A stretch of 64,000 bases of DNA from Marinobacter sp. (GCA_014359475.1 JACIZI010000013.1:1-64000); one strand, 5' to 3'; positions 7,669-19,391 are shown, counted from the stretch's first letter. A program made the numbers and translations. Notes: generated by a model not told the origin, from the letters alone.

Positions 7669-8835
7669 ATGAGCAGCTACACCACTTTGAATTTCAGCCA
7701 CGGCGAAACCATCAATGCCCTCCGGGAGCAGGTCCAGCGGTTCGCGCGGGACAAGATTGCGCCGATTGCGGAGAAAACCGACCGGGATAATGCGTTCCCC
7801 AATGAACTGTGGAAACAGTTCGGCGATATGGGCCTGCTGGGGATGACGGTGAGTGAGGAATATGGCGGCAGCGACATGGGGTATCTGGCCCATGCGATAG
7901 CCATGGAGGAAATCAGCCGGGCATCCGCCAGTATCGGACTGAGTTACGGAGCCCACTCGAACCTGTGCGTGAACCAGATATTCCGCAATGGCACCCCCGA
8001 ACAGCGGGCAAAGTACCTGCCCGAACTGGTCAGTGGTGAGCATATTGGCGCGCTGGCGATGAGTGAACCCAATGCAGGGTCGGATGTGGTGAGTATGAAG
8101 CTGCGGGCGGATCGCAAAGGGGATCACTATGTGCTCAATGGCAGCAAGATGTGGATCACCAACGGGCCGGATGCCAATACCTATGTAATTTACGCCAAAA
8201 CCGATACCAGCAAGGGCGCCCACGGCATGACGGCGTTTATTGTCGAGCGGGAATGGAAGGGCTTTTCCACGGGGCAGAAGCTGGACAAGCTGGGAATGCG
8301 CGGCTCCAACACCTGCGAGCTGATTTTCGAGGATGTAGAGGTGCCTGCGGAGAACGTGCTCGGTGGCGAGAACCAGGGCGTGAAGGTACTGATGTCCGGC
8401 CTGGATTATGAGCGGGTAGTGCTGTCCGGCGGGCCCGTGGGACTGATGCAGGCCTGCATGGATGTGGTAGTACCCTATGTGCACGAGCGCAAGCAGTTTG
8501 ACCAGCCCATTGGCGAATTCCAGTTGATCCAGGCCAAGCTGGCCGACATGTACACGGAAATAGCCGCGAGCCGGGCCTATCTGTATGCCGTCGCCCAGGC
8601 CTGCGACCGGGGTGAGACCACCCGCAAGGATGCTGCCGGCGCCATTCTCTTCACTTCCGAGCGGGCCACAAAGATGGCACTGGAAGCTATACAGATACTC
8701 GGGGGTAACGGCTATATCAACGAGTACCCCACCGGCCGGCTGCTGCGGGATGCCAAGCTGTACGAGATCGGCGCCGGCACCCAGGAAATCCGCCGTATGC
8801 TGATTGGCCGCGAACTGTTCCGGGAATCCGCCTGA
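7669..8835 (+). CDS. liuA: Isovaleryl-CoA dehydrogenase
   Basis: A 388-residue FAD-dependent acyl-CoA dehydrogenase oxidising isovaleryl-CoA to 3-methylcrotonyl-CoA in leucine breakdown. Visible family motifs are [17 protein letters not shown] and [10 protein letters not shown] (FAD-binding middle domain), and [16 protein letters not shown] near the C-terminus. The base-bearing [14 protein letters not shown] region matches isovaleryl-CoA dehydrogenases, where the catalytic Glu sits near residue 250. The ATG at 7669 (MSSYTTLNF) is chosen over an in-frame ATG at 7582 because the latter lies inside the repeat. Stop and liuB start overlap in TGATG. Confidence 0.95.
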   Translation: MSSYTTLNFSHGETINALREQVQRFARDKIAPIAEKTDRDNAFPNELWKQFGDMGLLGMTVSEEYGGSDMGYLAHAIAMEEISRASASIGLSYGAHSNLCVNQIFRNGTPEQRAKYLPELVSGEHIGALAMSEPNAGSDVVSMKLRADRKGDHYVLNGSKMWITNGPDANTYVIYAKTDTSKGAHGMTAFIVEREWKGFSTGQKLDKLGMRGSNTCELIFEDVEVPAENVLGGENQGVKVLMSGLDYERVVLSGGPVGLMQACMDVVVPYVHERKQFDQPIGEFQLIQAKLADMYTEIAASRAYLYAVAQACDRGETTRKDAAGAILFTSERATKMALEAIQILGGNGYINEYPTGRLLRDAKLYEIGAGTQEIRRMLIGRELFRESA

Positions 8836-10442
8836 TGGCTGTTCTGCATAGCAAGGCCCAGCCCGGTTCCGACGAATTCCGCCAGCGCCAGGCGGCGATG
8901 CAGGCGCTGGTCGATGAGCTGCACAGCAAATTTGCCCAGGTCGCCAGGGGTGGCGGCGAAGCGGCCCAGCAGCGCCATGTGGAGCGCGGCAAGTTACTGC
9001 CCCGGGATCGCATTCAGCGGCTGCTGGATCCGGGATCGCCGTTTCTGGAGGTGGGCGCATTCGCCGCCGACGGCGTGTATGACGATTACGTGCCCTGCGC
9101 GGGTGTGGTCGCCGGCATTGGCCGGGTACACGGCATCGAGTGCATGATTGTCGCCAACGACTCCACGGTAAAAGGCGGCACCTACTACCCCCTGACCGTC
9201 AAGAAACACATCCGGGCCCAGACCATCGCCGAGGAAAATCACCTTCCCTGCCTGTATCTGGTGGATTCCGGCGGGGCCAACCTGCCCCAGCAGGATGAGG
9301 TGTTTCCGGACCATGAGCACTTCGGCCATATCTTTTACCGACAGGCCAACATGAGCGCCAAGGGCATCGCCCAGATCGCCGTGGTAATGGGGCTCTGTAC
9401 GGCTGGCGGTGCCTACGTACCCGCGATGGCGGATGAGAGCATCATGGTCAAGGACCAGAGCTCCATCTTCCTGGCCGGGCCGCCGCTGGTCAAAGCGGCC
9501 ACCGGCGAGGAAGTCAGTGCCGAAGCGCTTGGCGGGGCGGATGTCCACACCGCTATTTCAGGTGTTGCGGATCACTATGCCGCCACCGAGGCAGAAGCAC
9601 TGGAACGGGCCCGGCGTTGCATTGCCAACCTCAACTACCGGCGTCCGGAAAGCGTGCAGCGCCGCGCTCCCCGGGAGCCGTTGTACGATACCGGGGAACT
9701 GTACGGCATTGTGCCCGCGGACCTGCGCACTACCTACGATGTGCGGGAAGTGATAACACGTCTGGTGGACGGTTCCGAGTTCGACGAATACAAATCCCGT
9801 TACGGCGAGACCCTGGTGTGCGGCTTTGCCCACCTGTACGGCATGCCCGTCGGGATACTGGCCAACAACGGCATTCTGTTCTCCGAGTCTGCCCAGAAAG
9901 GCGCCAATTTTATCGAAATCTGCTGCCAGCGGGGCATCCCGCTGATCTTCCTGCAGAACATCACCGGTTTTATGGTGGGCAAGCAGGCGGAGCATGAAGG
10001 CATCGCCAAGCACGGCGCCAAGCTGGTAAACGCCGTAGCCTGCGCCCGGGTACCCAAACTCACGGTCATTATTGGCGGCAGCTTTGGTGCGGGTAACTAC
10101 GGCATGTGTGGCCGTGCCTACCGGCCCCGCTTCCTGTGGATGTGGCCCAATGCCCGTATTGCCGTCATGGGCGGTGAGCAGGCAGCCGGGGTGCTGGCCC
10201 AGGTCAAGCGGGCCGGCATCGAACGCAAAGGGGGCGCATGGTCGGACGAGGAAGAAACCCGTTTCCGCCAGCCGATAGTGGATCAGTTCGAGCGCCAGTC
10301 GAGCCCCTGGTACGCGAGCGCCCGACTCTGGGACGACGGTATCATCGACCCGGCAGACACGCGACGGGTACTGGGGCTCAGCCTCTCCGCCGCCCTTAAC
10401 GCACCCCTCGAGGAAACCCGCTACGGCGTTTTCCGGATGTAA
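8835..10442 (+). CDS. liuB: Methylcrotonyl-CoA carboxylase, beta (carboxyltransferase) subunit
   Basis: A 535-residue carboxyltransferase subunit with both crotonase-like halves: [12 protein letters not shown] and [13 protein letters not shown] in the N half, [26 protein letters not shown] and [20 protein letters not shown] in the C half. With LiuD it carboxylates 3-methylcrotonyl-CoA to 3-methylglutaconyl-CoA using biotin and ATP. Length matches the family. It overlaps liuA by one base and is followed by liuC after an 18-bp gap, so the operon is tight. Confidence 0.96.
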   Translation: MAVLHSKAQPGSDEFRQRQAAMQALVDELHSKFAQVARGGGEAAQQRHVERGKLLPRDRIQRLLDPGSPFLEVGAFAADGVYDDYVPCAGVVAGIGRVHGIECMIVANDSTVKGGTYYPLTVKKHIRAQTIAEENHLPCLYLVDSGGANLPQQDEVFPDHEHFGHIFYRQANMSAKGIAQIAVVMGLCTAGGAYVPAMADESIMVKDQSSIFLAGPPLVKAATGEEVSAEALGGADVHTAISGVADHYAATEAEALERARRCIANLNYRRPESVQRRAPREPLYDTGELYGIVPADLRTTYDVREVITRLVDGSEFDEYKSRYGETLVCGFAHLYGMPVGILANNGILFSESAQKGANFIEICCQRGIPLIFLQNITGFMVGKQAEHEGIAKHGAKLVNAVACARVPKLTVIIGGSFGAGNYGMCGRAYRPRFLWMWPNARIAVMGGEQAAGVLAQVKRAGIERKGGAWSDEEETRFRQPIVDQFERQSSPWYASARLWDDGIIDPADTRRVLGLSLSAALNAPLEETRYGVFRM

Positions 10443-10460
10443 CCCCAGGAGCACCAGGCT

Positions 10461-11252
10461 ATGACTGATCAGGTTGTTCACTATGCAATGGATGCCCGGG
10501 GTGTTGTCCGGGTCACCCTGAACCGACCGGAAAAACGCAATGCGTTCAGTGGCGAAATCATCCGCCAGCTGGAACAAGCTTTCAACAAGGCCGCCGGCGA
10601 CCCGGCATGTCGGGTGCTTGTTCTCGCTGGCGAAGGCAAACATTTTTCCGCCGGTGCGGATCTGAACTATATGCAGCACAGCGCCACCCTGACGCCGGAG
10701 GAAAACCGCGAAGATGCCCGTGCTCTTGCCGCCATGCTGCAGGCCCTGGACACCCTTCCGAAGCCCACCATCGCCCGGGTACAGGGAGCGGTTTATGGCG
10801 GTGCGGTCGGGCTGGTCTGCGCCTGCGACGTGGCCATTGCCTCGGACGATGCCAGGTTCTGCCTGAGCGAGGCCCGGCTGGGGCTGGCGCCTGCCGCCAT
10901 CGGGCCTTATGTGGTGCGGGTTCTCGGCGAACGTCAGGCCCGTCGCTATTTTCTGACCAGTGAGGAAATCTCCGCCAGCGGTGCGGAAGCCTTCGGACTG
11001 GTTCACGATGTCACCTCCCGGGAATCCCTCGACGGCGTCATCGACATCCTGATCCAGCGACTGCTCGGCAACGGTCCCAATGCACTTACCGCCTGCAAGG
11101 AACTGATCGCCCGGTGCGGACAGTCCGCCCCGGATACGGATTTGGCCGAATACACCGCCGACCTGATCGCCGACCTCAGAACCGGCACAGAGGGACAGGA
11201 AGGCCTGAAAGCCTTTCTGGAGAAACGCAAAGCCAGCTGGGTGCAGGAGTAA
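10461..11252 (+). CDS. liuC: Methylglutaconyl-CoA hydratase (enoyl-CoA hydratase family)
   Basis: A 263-residue crotonase-fold protein. The oxyanion-hole segments are KHFSAGADLNYM (near residue 60) and VYGGAVGLVCACDVAIA (near 110). It hydrates 3-methylglutaconyl-CoA to HMG-CoA. Position between the two carboxylase subunit genes is the usual liu arrangement and supports this assignment over a generic enoyl-CoA hydratase. RBS is CCAGGAG shortly before the ATG. Confidence 0.93.
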   Translation: MTDQVVHYAMDARGVVRVTLNRPEKRNAFSGEIIRQLEQAFNKAAGDPACRVLVLAGEGKHFSAGADLNYMQHSATLTPEENREDARALAAMLQALDTLPKPTIARVQGAVYGGAVGLVCACDVAIASDDARFCLSEARLGLAPAAIGPYVVRVLGERQARRYFLTSEEISASGAEAFGLVHDVTSRESLDGVIDILIQRLLGNGPNALTACKELIARCGQSAPDTDLAEYTADLIADLRTGTEGQEGLKAFLEKRKASWVQE

Positions 11253-11255
11253 TTG

Positions 11256-13244
11256 ATGGCTAATCACAATATTCGCACTCTGCTGGTGGCCAACCGTGGC
11301 GAAATCGCCCTGCGCATCATGCGAACTGCGCAAAAAATGGGCATCCGTTGTATCGCGGTCTACTCCGAAGCAGACCATGACGCACCGTTTGTGCGCGCCG
11401 CCGACCAGTCATTCCCGATTGGCCCTGCTGCAGCCAGCGAGAGTTATCTGCGGGTGGACAAGATCCTCGACACGGCCCGCCAGTCCGGTGCTGACGCCAT
11501 CCATCCCGGCTACGGCTTCCTGTCGGAAAACACGCAGCTGGCAGAGGCCTGCGAACGGGAAGGCATTCACTTTATCGGACCACCCGCCTCCGCCATTGCC
11601 GCCATGGGCTCCAAAAGTGCTGCAAAAGCCCTGATGGAGAAAGCCGGTGTGCCGCTGGTCCCTGGTTACCATGGCGATGAGCAGAGCCCTGAGCAATTCC
11701 GCCAGGCTGCCGCCCGCATCGGCTACCCGCTGCTGATCAAGGCCAGCGCCGGGGGGGGTGGCAAGGGCATGCGGGTCGTGCGTGCAGCCGGCGAGCTGGA
11801 CGATGCTGTCGCTGCGGCCCAGCGGGAAGCGCAGGCCAGCTTCGGCGACCCTCATCTGTTGCTGGAACGCTACCTGGAAACGCCCCGGCATGTGGAGGTG
11901 CAGGTTCTGTTCGATCACCATGGCAAGGGCCTGTACCTGTTTGACCGGGACTGCTCGGTCCAACGCCGGCACCAGAAAATCATCGAGGAGGCCCCCGCAC
12001 CAGGCATTCCGGACGAAGTACGCCAGGCCATGGGCGAGGCCTCGGTTCGCTGTGGGGAGGCCATAGACTATGTGGGCGCAGGCACTGTCGAGTTCCTCTA
12101 TGAGCCCGGTGGCCACTTCTACTTCATGGAGATGAACACCCGTCTGCAGGTGGAGCATCCGGTCACCGAATGCATCACCGGACTGGACCTGGTGGAGTGG
12201 CAGATCCGTGTAGCCGAAGGGAACGCCCTGCCCTGGCAGCAACAGGACCTGGGCCATTCCGGCCATGCCATGGAAGCCAGGGTATATGCCGAAGATCCGG
12301 ACAACGACTTCCTGCCGGTTACCGGCACCCTCTACCACCTGACAGAACCGTCGGGACTGGCGGGCGTGCGGGTGGATTCCGGCGTGCGGCAGGGCCAGGC
12401 GATCACCCCCTGGTATGACCCCATGCTGGCCAAGGTGATTGCCTTTGGTGACACCCGGGACCAGGCACGCCAGCGCCTGATCGAGGCCCTGCAGCATTAT
12501 CGGGCCATGGGAGTCACCCTCAATACCGCCTTCGTGTGCCGGGTGCTGACACACCCGGACTTTGCCGAGGGCACGCTGACCACCCACTTTATCGAACATC
12601 ACCAGACTGACCTGTCACGGCCTGACTTTACCGGGCAGGAAAAACAGCAACTCAGCTGGCTGGCCTGGTATCAGACAAACCGAACCGATACCACTGAGCC
12701 CGGCCCCTGGGAGCTGGCGGACAGCTACCGCCTGGGTGGCCCGGCCCGCCAGCACTGCGAGTTGCGCGTCAACGGACAGGACAGCCTTCTCTGGTACAGC
12801 CTGCAGTCCGGCAACCAGGCACTGCTGTGGTCAGACAGCACCCAAGAGCCCGTGCCAGTGCGCTGGGAAGCGGCGCACACCGGAGATATCCGGGTGACAT
12901 TGCCAGAACGCAGGGTCACCCTCGCCTGGGCCAGCCACGGCGAACGGCTGGGGGTCTTTGCCGATGCCTGCCATTGGGAAGCCCTGGTCAATCACCCGGA
13001 AGAACAGCTGGCACAAACCGACTCCGATGGTGCCCTCAAAGCTCCCATGCACGGCCGCGTCACCAGCGTTGCCTGCAAGGCCGGCGACAAGGTCACCGCG
13101 GGCACTACTCTGGCCGCCCTGGAAGCCATGAAAATGGAGCACAGCCTCAAGGCACCGGCGGACGGCACCGTCACTGCCGTCCACTGCGCGGAAGGTGATA
13201 ACGTGGGTTCCGGCGACCTGTTGATTGAAATGGAAACGGAGTAA
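11256..13244 (+). CDS. liuD: Methylcrotonyl-CoA carboxylase, alpha (biotin carboxylase/BCCP) subunit
   Basis: A 662-residue biotin-dependent subunit: biotin carboxylase domain (LLVANRGEIALRIMR, then KASAGGGGKGMRVV ATP-grasp loop, then FYFMEMNTRLQVEHPVTE), a linker domain, and a C-terminal biotinyl domain with the biotin site ALEAMKMEHSLKAP. The TTG at 11253 is in frame, but the ATG at 11256 is preferred with GGAG at 11246-11249. It charges the carrier for LiuB. Length and domain order match the family. Confidence 0.96.
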   Translation: MANHNIRTLLVANRGEIALRIMRTAQKMGIRCIAVYSEADHDAPFVRAADQSFPIGPAAASESYLRVDKILDTARQSGADAIHPGYGFLSENTQLAEACEREGIHFIGPPASAIAAMGSKSAAKALMEKAGVPLVPGYHGDEQSPEQFRQAAARIGYPLLIKASAGGGGKGMRVVRAAGELDDAVAAAQREAQASFGDPHLLLERYLETPRHVEVQVLFDHHGKGLYLFDRDCSVQRRHQKIIEEAPAPGIPDEVRQAMGEASVRCGEAIDYVGAGTVEFLYEPGGHFYFMEMNTRLQVEHPVTECITGLDLVEWQIRVAEGNALPWQQQDLGHSGHAMEARVYAEDPDNDFLPVTGTLYHLTEPSGLAGVRVDSGVRQGQAITPWYDPMLAKVIAFGDTRDQARQRLIEALQHYRAMGVTLNTAFVCRVLTHPDFAEGTLTTHFIEHHQTDLSRPDFTGQEKQQLSWLAWYQTNRTDTTEPGPWELADSYRLGGPARQHCELRVNGQDSLLWYSLQSGNQALLWSDSTQEPVPVRWEAAHTGDIRVTLPERRVTLAWASHGERLGVFADACHWEALVNHPEEQLAQTDSDGALKAPMHGRVTSVACKAGDKVTAGTTLAALEAMKMEHSLKAPADGTVTAVHCAEGDNVGSGDLLIEMETE

Positions 13245-13248
13245 ACCT

Positions 13249-14145
13249 GTGGGACAAGACACCGCCACCATCGTGGAAATGGGCCTGCGGGACGGCCTGC
13301 AGAACGAACCGACACCGGTGCCCGCCGCCCTCCGGGCCGAATGGTTCAACGCCCTGGCGGACAGCGGCCTGAACCGTATCGAGGCCGGCAGCTTTGTATC
13401 CCCCAAATGGGTGCCGCAGATGGCAGACACCGACCAGGTGCTGGCACAGATCCGGCGCCGGGAAGGTCTCTCGGTGGAGGTGCTGGTCCCCAACAGTAAA
13501 GGACTGAACGGGGCCCTGCAGGCCGGCGCTGACGTGGTCTCGGTGTTTACCGCCGCCTCGGAAAGTTTCAACCAACGCAACATCAACTGCTCCATTGCCG
13601 AAAGCATCGAGCGCTTCCGCCCGGTGGTGGAGCAGGCCAAAACTGCCGGCAAGAAAGTGCGGGCGTATATCTCCTGTGTGGTGGGCTGCCCCTATGAGGG
13701 CAGAATCGAGCCAGGCCAGGTGGCCATGGTTTCCGAGCAGTTAATCGCACTGGGAGCGGATGAGTTGTCCCTGGGAGACACCATCGGCGTGGCCCGCCCC
13801 AGGGAGATCCACGCCCTGCTGGACGCCATCCTGCCCTCCTTACCGGTCAGCCAGCTCGGCCTGCACTGCCACGACACCCGGGGCCAGGCCATTGCCAACA
13901 TCTACGCCTCTCTGGAACGAGGCATCCGCACCTTTGACAGCGCCGTGGCAGGACTCGGCGGTTGCCCCTATGCCAAAGGCGCCACCGGCAACGTCGCCAC
14001 CGAAGATGTGCTATACCTTCTGGAAGGCGAAGGGATTGCCACCGGCATTGACCTCCCCGCCGTCGCCCGCCTGGGCCAACAGATATGCACAACACTGAAG
14101 CGCCCCAACCCTTCCCGCACCGGCCGGGCCCTGACCTCACAATAA
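13249..14145 (+). CDS. liuE: Hydroxymethylglutaryl-CoA lyase
   Basis: A 298-residue TIM-barrel lyase splitting HMG-CoA into acetoacetate and acetyl-CoA. It shows VEMGLRDGLQNE (metal/substrate region), GLHCHDTRGQA (metal-binding HxH region) and the catalytic-Cys loop GLGGCPYAKGATGN. GTG at 13249 with GGAG at 13238-13241 gives the family's usual N-terminus; an in-frame ATG at 13225 inside liuD has a poor RBS. No acetoacetate-activating enzyme follows in this cluster. Confidence 0.94.
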   Translation: MGQDTATIVEMGLRDGLQNEPTPVPAALRAEWFNALADSGLNRIEAGSFVSPKWVPQMADTDQVLAQIRRREGLSVEVLVPNSKGLNGALQAGADVVSVFTAASESFNQRNINCSIAESIERFRPVVEQAKTAGKKVRAYISCVVGCPYEGRIEPGQVAMVSEQLIALGADELSLGDTIGVARPREIHALLDAILPSLPVSQLGLHCHDTRGQAIANIYASLERGIRTFDSAVAGLGGCPYAKGATGNVATEDVLYLLEGEGIATGIDLPAVARLGQQICTTLKRPNPSRTGRALTSQ

Positions 14146-14231
14146 TCATTCATTAATAATATATCTTTATTCTCATGCCTTACCCCCTAAGAGGTAACTC
14201 CCCGGCTCAATAGTGGCGCCCCCGTCTTTCG

Positions 14232-14271
14232 TTGATAATCATCAATAGCTTCAGCGATACATCTTTATAAG
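14232..14271 (+). promoter_or_regulatory. FNR/ANR/DNR-type activator site and promoter of norCB
   Basis: TTGATAATCATCAA (14232-14245) is an exact match to TTGAT-N4-ATCAA. A candidate -10 TATAAG lies at 14266-14271, about the spacing expected if the site is centred near -41.5. FNR-type and DNR-type control share this consensus, so NO-dependent or oxygen-dependent control cannot be separated here. Confidence 0.88.
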
Positions 14272-14317
14272 CTGGTGGCGAAGTTGGTTAATCATAACGA
14301 CCACGGAGAGCAGACCA

Positions 14318-16193
<1,876 letters not shown>

Positions 16194-16202
16194 AAGCAAC
16201 CC

Positions 16203-16226
16203 GACCGGGGCCTCTGAGCCCCGGTC
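16203..16226. terminator. Hairpin after norB
   Basis: GACCGGGGC (16203-16211) pairs perfectly with GCCCCGGTC (16218-16226) around CTCTGA. Only ATTT follows, so it may stabilise norCB mRNA or attenuate rather than fully terminate, since accessory genes follow in the same direction. Confidence 0.5.
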
Positions 16227-16243
16227 ATTTCCGGACAACCACC

Positions 16244-17194
16244 GTGCAGGCAACAACCGTTAAACCCAAAGACAGACTACAGGACAAACGGCTCATCACC
16301 CGGGCCGCATTTTTTGCCCTGTTTCTGCTTGCACCGGCACTCAACATCTTTCGCTACGACCTGACGCAGACCCACTTTGTACTGTTCGGGTTTCCCCTGT
16401 CGTTCAACCTGAACCTGGACTGGGTGGTGAACAGCACGCCGAATGCAGTGGCCGGGCAGATCCTCATCTGGTTCATACTACCGCTTCTGATTCTGGTTCC
16501 CCTGGTCCTGTGGGTGGCCTGGAAATGGGGGCGCATCTATTGCGGCTGGCTCTGCCCCCACTTTTCCGTGGTAGAGACGATCAACCACCTGATGACCCGC
16601 ATCACCGGTCGCCCGACACTCTGGGAGGCGTTGAAAAAAGGCAAGCACGGCAAGGCGTTGCACTGGGCAGGCCTGGTCATTGTCTGCTCGTTGATCGGTT
16701 TCTCCTGGGCAATGGCCATGCTCTCTTATCTGCTGCCGCCACTGCCCCTCTACCAGGATCTGCTGACTGGCAACCTGGCCTTTCATCCCACGCTGTTTCT
16801 GGGGGTCGCCACCACAGTGTTCACACTGGATTTCCTGTTCGCCCGGCATCTGTTCTGCAAATATGGCTGCGCCTTCGGTGTGGTGCAGAGCATCGCCTGG
16901 ATGGCCAATGGACGTGGCCGCCTGGTGACCTTCGACACCAAGCGGGCCGCCGCCTGTCGTGACTGCACCAAAGCCTGTGACGAGGCCTGCCCCATGCGCC
17001 TGCCCACCCGTAGCCACAAACGGGCAAAGTTCAGCTGCACCCAATGCCTGCAGTGCGTCAGCGCCTGTCGGGAGGTCCAGAAGAACAATCCCGAAGGCAG
17101 CCTGCTGCACTGGGAGCCCGGCACACCCAGCCGCCAGACCGTGCTGATCCCGATTCGCCAGCTGGATTCTGAAAAAGCACACGGAGCAAGATAA
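16244..17194 (+). CDS. 4Fe-4S membrane polyferredoxin (NapH/CcoG-like) in the nor cluster
   Basis: A 316-residue protein with about five TM segments and a C-terminal double ferredoxin domain. Cysteine motifs are CGWLCP and CKYGCAFG in membrane-proximal loops, then CRDCTKACDEACP and CTQCLQCVSAC, enough for two [4Fe-4S] clusters. This layout is that of NapH, NosR C-termini and CcoG (RdxA). It starts with GTG at 16244 and ends 3 bp before norD, so it belongs to the nor operon. A role in electron supply or metal-centre assembly for NOR is inferred. A CcoG-type copper-reduction role would be odd, because NorB uses iron. Confidence 0.78.
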   Translation: MQATTVKPKDRLQDKRLITRAAFFALFLLAPALNIFRYDLTQTHFVLFGFPLSFNLNLDWVVNSTPNAVAGQILIWFILPLLILVPLVLWVAWKWGRIYCGWLCPHFSVVETINHLMTRITGRPTLWEALKKGKHGKALHWAGLVIVCSLIGFSWAMAMLSYLLPPLPLYQDLLTGNLAFHPTLFLGVATTVFTLDFLFARHLFCKYGCAFGVVQSIAWMANGRGRLVTFDTKRAAACRDCTKACDEACPMRLPTRSHKRAKFSCTQCLQCVSACREVQKNNPEGSLLHWEPGTPSRQTVLIPIRQLDSEKAHGAR

Positions 17195-17197
17195 ACC

Positions 17198-19024
17198 ATG
17201 GAAGAGTGGGTCGGCTACAAGTGGCACGAATACATCACCCGTCAGGCATTGGGGGAATTTCCCGAGTATGCCGTTACGCTGAAGGACGAGGCGCGTGTAC
17301 TGGGCATTCTGTTCCGTGCCCTGGGTGGCGACCCGGCCCTGTCTCTGGTGACCGCTGAACCACGACATTTCAGGGTACGTCGGCGGTTCCTGCACAAACT
17401 GGCCGGGACCCACCGTAAATTCGAGCTGGCCTGGCGGGACGACCAGAACCTCCGGCTTCCGGAGCGCATTGCCCTGTTCCCATCGGCCACTCTCAACCGG
17501 GAGCTCTACCTCTGGCTGGCCGCCCTGGCTGCCTCACCGGAACCCGACTCCAACGACTGGTTCCAGGCCAATCAGGCGATGGTGCAGGGCGTTCTTGAAC
17601 GCTGGCCGGGGCTGGAAGCCGTCTATCAGCGACTGGTCAGCGAAGCGCTGAGGTGGCGCCCGACCCCGGAAAGCCTGCCCTCGCAGGCAGAATCCAGACG
17701 CGAACAAGTCATTCGCCAGGCGCTGATCCATCCGGGCAGTGCCACCGTGCTTCCGGACGCCGGCACCGATCCCTGGCCGGTGATCCTCTGGCTGTATCCC
17801 GCCCTGGGGAACGGTAAAACATCAGGCCAGGCTTTCGGAGATGAAGATAACCAGTCCCGGCCCGGCGGTTTATCGAAGAAACACAAACGCCGGCAGGCGG
17901 AACGGGTGGAATCCTTCGACCGGGACCAGGGCCTGATGCTGTTCCGACTGGAAAGCCTGTTTTCCTGGGCGGAGTTCATCCCGGTGGACCGGGCCGGCGA
18001 CGACACCGAAGAAGACGATGCCGAGTCCGTCGCGGACGATATGGATATGATCTCGGTGTCCAGCGACCGCCGTGAAACCTCATCCTCCATCAAGTTCGAC
18101 CTGGACCTGCCATCGGAAGAGAACGACGACCTGCGCCTGGGCCCCGGCATTCACCTGCCCGAATGGGACTGGCGCAGCCAGAGCTACCGGGAAAAATTCT
18201 GTTGCCTGCAGCCCATGCTGGCCCGGGATGCGCAACCCGGCGAACTGCCCCAACACCTCCGACGCACCGGCAAACGCCTGCAACGGCAGTTCAGCGCGCT
18301 GAAGCCCCTGCGCCAGTGGCAGAATCGCCAGACGGAGGGGGATGAACTGGATCTGGACGCCTGCCTGGAACGGGCCGTGCAGCACCGCCAGGGCCGTGGA
18401 GAAATCGACCAGAAGCTGTTCCGCCGCTGCCTGCAAAGCCAGCGGGACCTTGCCTGCCTGGTGCTGGCCGACATCTCCCTGTCCACGGAAACCCACATCA
18501 ACAACCAGCAACGGGTTATTGATGTCGCGCAGGACGGCCTGTTGCTGCTCAGCGAAGCCCTGCAGGCGAGCCGCGACCCGTTCGCTGTCTTCGCCTTCTC
18601 ATCCCGGCGCAGGGACCATATCCGTTTCCACCACATCAAAAGCTTTGAGGAAAGCTACAACAGCACCATACGCGGACGCATCCAGGCCCTGGAGCCCGGC
18701 TACTACACCCGCATGGGGGCCGCCATCCGCCAGTCCATCAACCTGCTGAAAGTACGCCACGAACACCAGAAAATCCTGCTTCTGCTCACCGACGGCAAAC
18801 CCAACGACCTGGATCTGTACGAAGGCCGCTACGGCATCGAAGACACCCGCATGGCCGTTCAGGAGGCCCACAAGGCAGGCATTACCCCCTTCTGCGTCAC
18901 CATCGACGACGAAGCCAGTGACTACCTGCCCTACATCTTCGGCAGTAACCACTTCGTGGTGATCCGGGACCCGGCGCAGCTGCCCCTGCAACTGCCCAAA
19001 CTCTACCTCAACCTGACCCAATGA
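17198..19024 (+). CDS. norD: NorD, von Willebrand factor A protein for NOR activation
   Basis: A 608-residue cytoplasmic protein ending in a vWA domain. The MIDAS residues are visible: DxSxS in LADISLSTET near residue 430, and the later TDGKPND segment. The middle is acidic and low-complexity (about residues 265-300). NorD works with the MoxR-type ATPase NorQ, which is encoded here at 21264-22052, to insert the non-heme iron in NorB. Length matches NorD. It is followed at once by the norE remnant and norF. Confidence 0.93.
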   Translation: MEEWVGYKWHEYITRQALGEFPEYAVTLKDEARVLGILFRALGGDPALSLVTAEPRHFRVRRRFLHKLAGTHRKFELAWRDDQNLRLPERIALFPSATLNRELYLWLAALAASPEPDSNDWFQANQAMVQGVLERWPGLEAVYQRLVSEALRWRPTPESLPSQAESRREQVIRQALIHPGSATVLPDAGTDPWPVILWLYPALGNGKTSGQAFGDEDNQSRPGGLSKKHKRRQAERVESFDRDQGLMLFRLESLFSWAEFIPVDRAGDDTEEDDAESVADDMDMISVSSDRRETSSSIKFDLDLPSEENDDLRLGPGIHLPEWDWRSQSYREKFCCLQPMLARDAQPGELPQHLRRTGKRLQRQFSALKPLRQWQNRQTEGDELDLDACLERAVQHRQGRGEIDQKLFRRCLQSQRDLACLVLADISLSTETHINNQQRVIDVAQDGLLLLSEALQASRDPFAVFAFSSRRRDHIRFHHIKSFEESYNSTIRGRIQALEPGYYTRMGAAIRQSINLLKVRHEHQKILLLLTDGKPNDLDLYEGRYGIEDTRMAVQEAHKAGITPFCVTIDDEASDYLPYIFGSNHFVVIRDPAQLPLQLPKLYLNLTQ

Positions 19025-19025
19025 C

Positions 19026-19148
19026 CACACATGCAACGGCGACTACGACGGCAGCGACATGAACGGCATGGAATCCGGTGCCTCCTACTGGCACATGGTC
19101 GACCTGGTCTGGCTGGTGCTGTTTCCCATGGTCTATGTACTGGCATAA
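19026..19148 (+). pseudogene. norE: norE 3' remnant (heme-copper oxidase subunit III-like), 5' part deleted
   Basis: Directly after the norD stop an open frame reads ...GDYDGSDMNGMESG then ASYWHMVDLVWLVLF and ends at TAA 19146-19148. This matches the C-terminal end of NorE/subunit III proteins, which are about 190 residues long; here only about 40 codons remain. The first ATG in frame is at 19059, giving a 29-residue peptide. The norF gene follows intact 12 bp later with its own RBS. A large deletion joining the norD end to the norE end is the simplest reading; a sequencing or assembly error of that size is possible but less likely. Confidence 0.75.
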
Positions 19149-19160
19149 AGGAGCGCAACC

Positions 19161-19391
19161 ATGCTGACGGTATACCTCACCCTCCTGTTCTGCACCGCCC
19201 TGCCGGTCATCGCCCTGCAAACCGGCCTGGACAACCAGTGGCTGATGGGCCTCGTATTCGGCCTGGTGATCGTCAAGGCGCTGTTGCTGGTGGATCACTT
19301 TATGGAAATGAAGCATGCGCCAACGGGGTGGCGCATCGCCGCACAGGGGTGGGCACCGGTGGTGATTGTTGTGGTGGCGGCTTTTTTCTGA
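19161..19391 (+). CDS. norF: NorF-like small membrane protein (oxidase subunit IV-like)
   Basis: A 76-residue protein with three hydrophobic segments and the conserved central motif LLLVDHFMEMKHAP. This is the pattern of NorF and cytochrome-oxidase subunit IV-type proteins encoded next to norE. NorF affects NOR activity or assembly in Paracoccus. RBS AAAGGAG lies at 19147-19153. It is the last gene of the nor cluster. Confidence 0.85.
   Translation: MLTVYLTLLFCTALPVIALQTGLDNQWLMGLVFGLVIVKALLLVDHFMEMKHAPTGWRIAAQGWAPVVIVVVAAFF

Noticed and set aside
7492-9060. Reverse 522-codon frame containing [15 protein letters not shown]-like text
   Set aside because: The striking peptide is translation of the structured repeat; the same text appears opposite 20775-20884, showing it is repeat-derived, not a protein motif.
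9558-11378. Reverse 606-codon open frame opposite liuB, liuC and the liuD start
   Set aside because: No recognisable domain, and the opposite strand encodes three complete liu proteins or parts of them.
19021-19062. MTTHATATTTAAT frame as a genuine norE start
   Set aside because: The ATGA overlap is attractive, but the frame closes after 13 codons and the subunit III-like text runs through the same bases in another frame.
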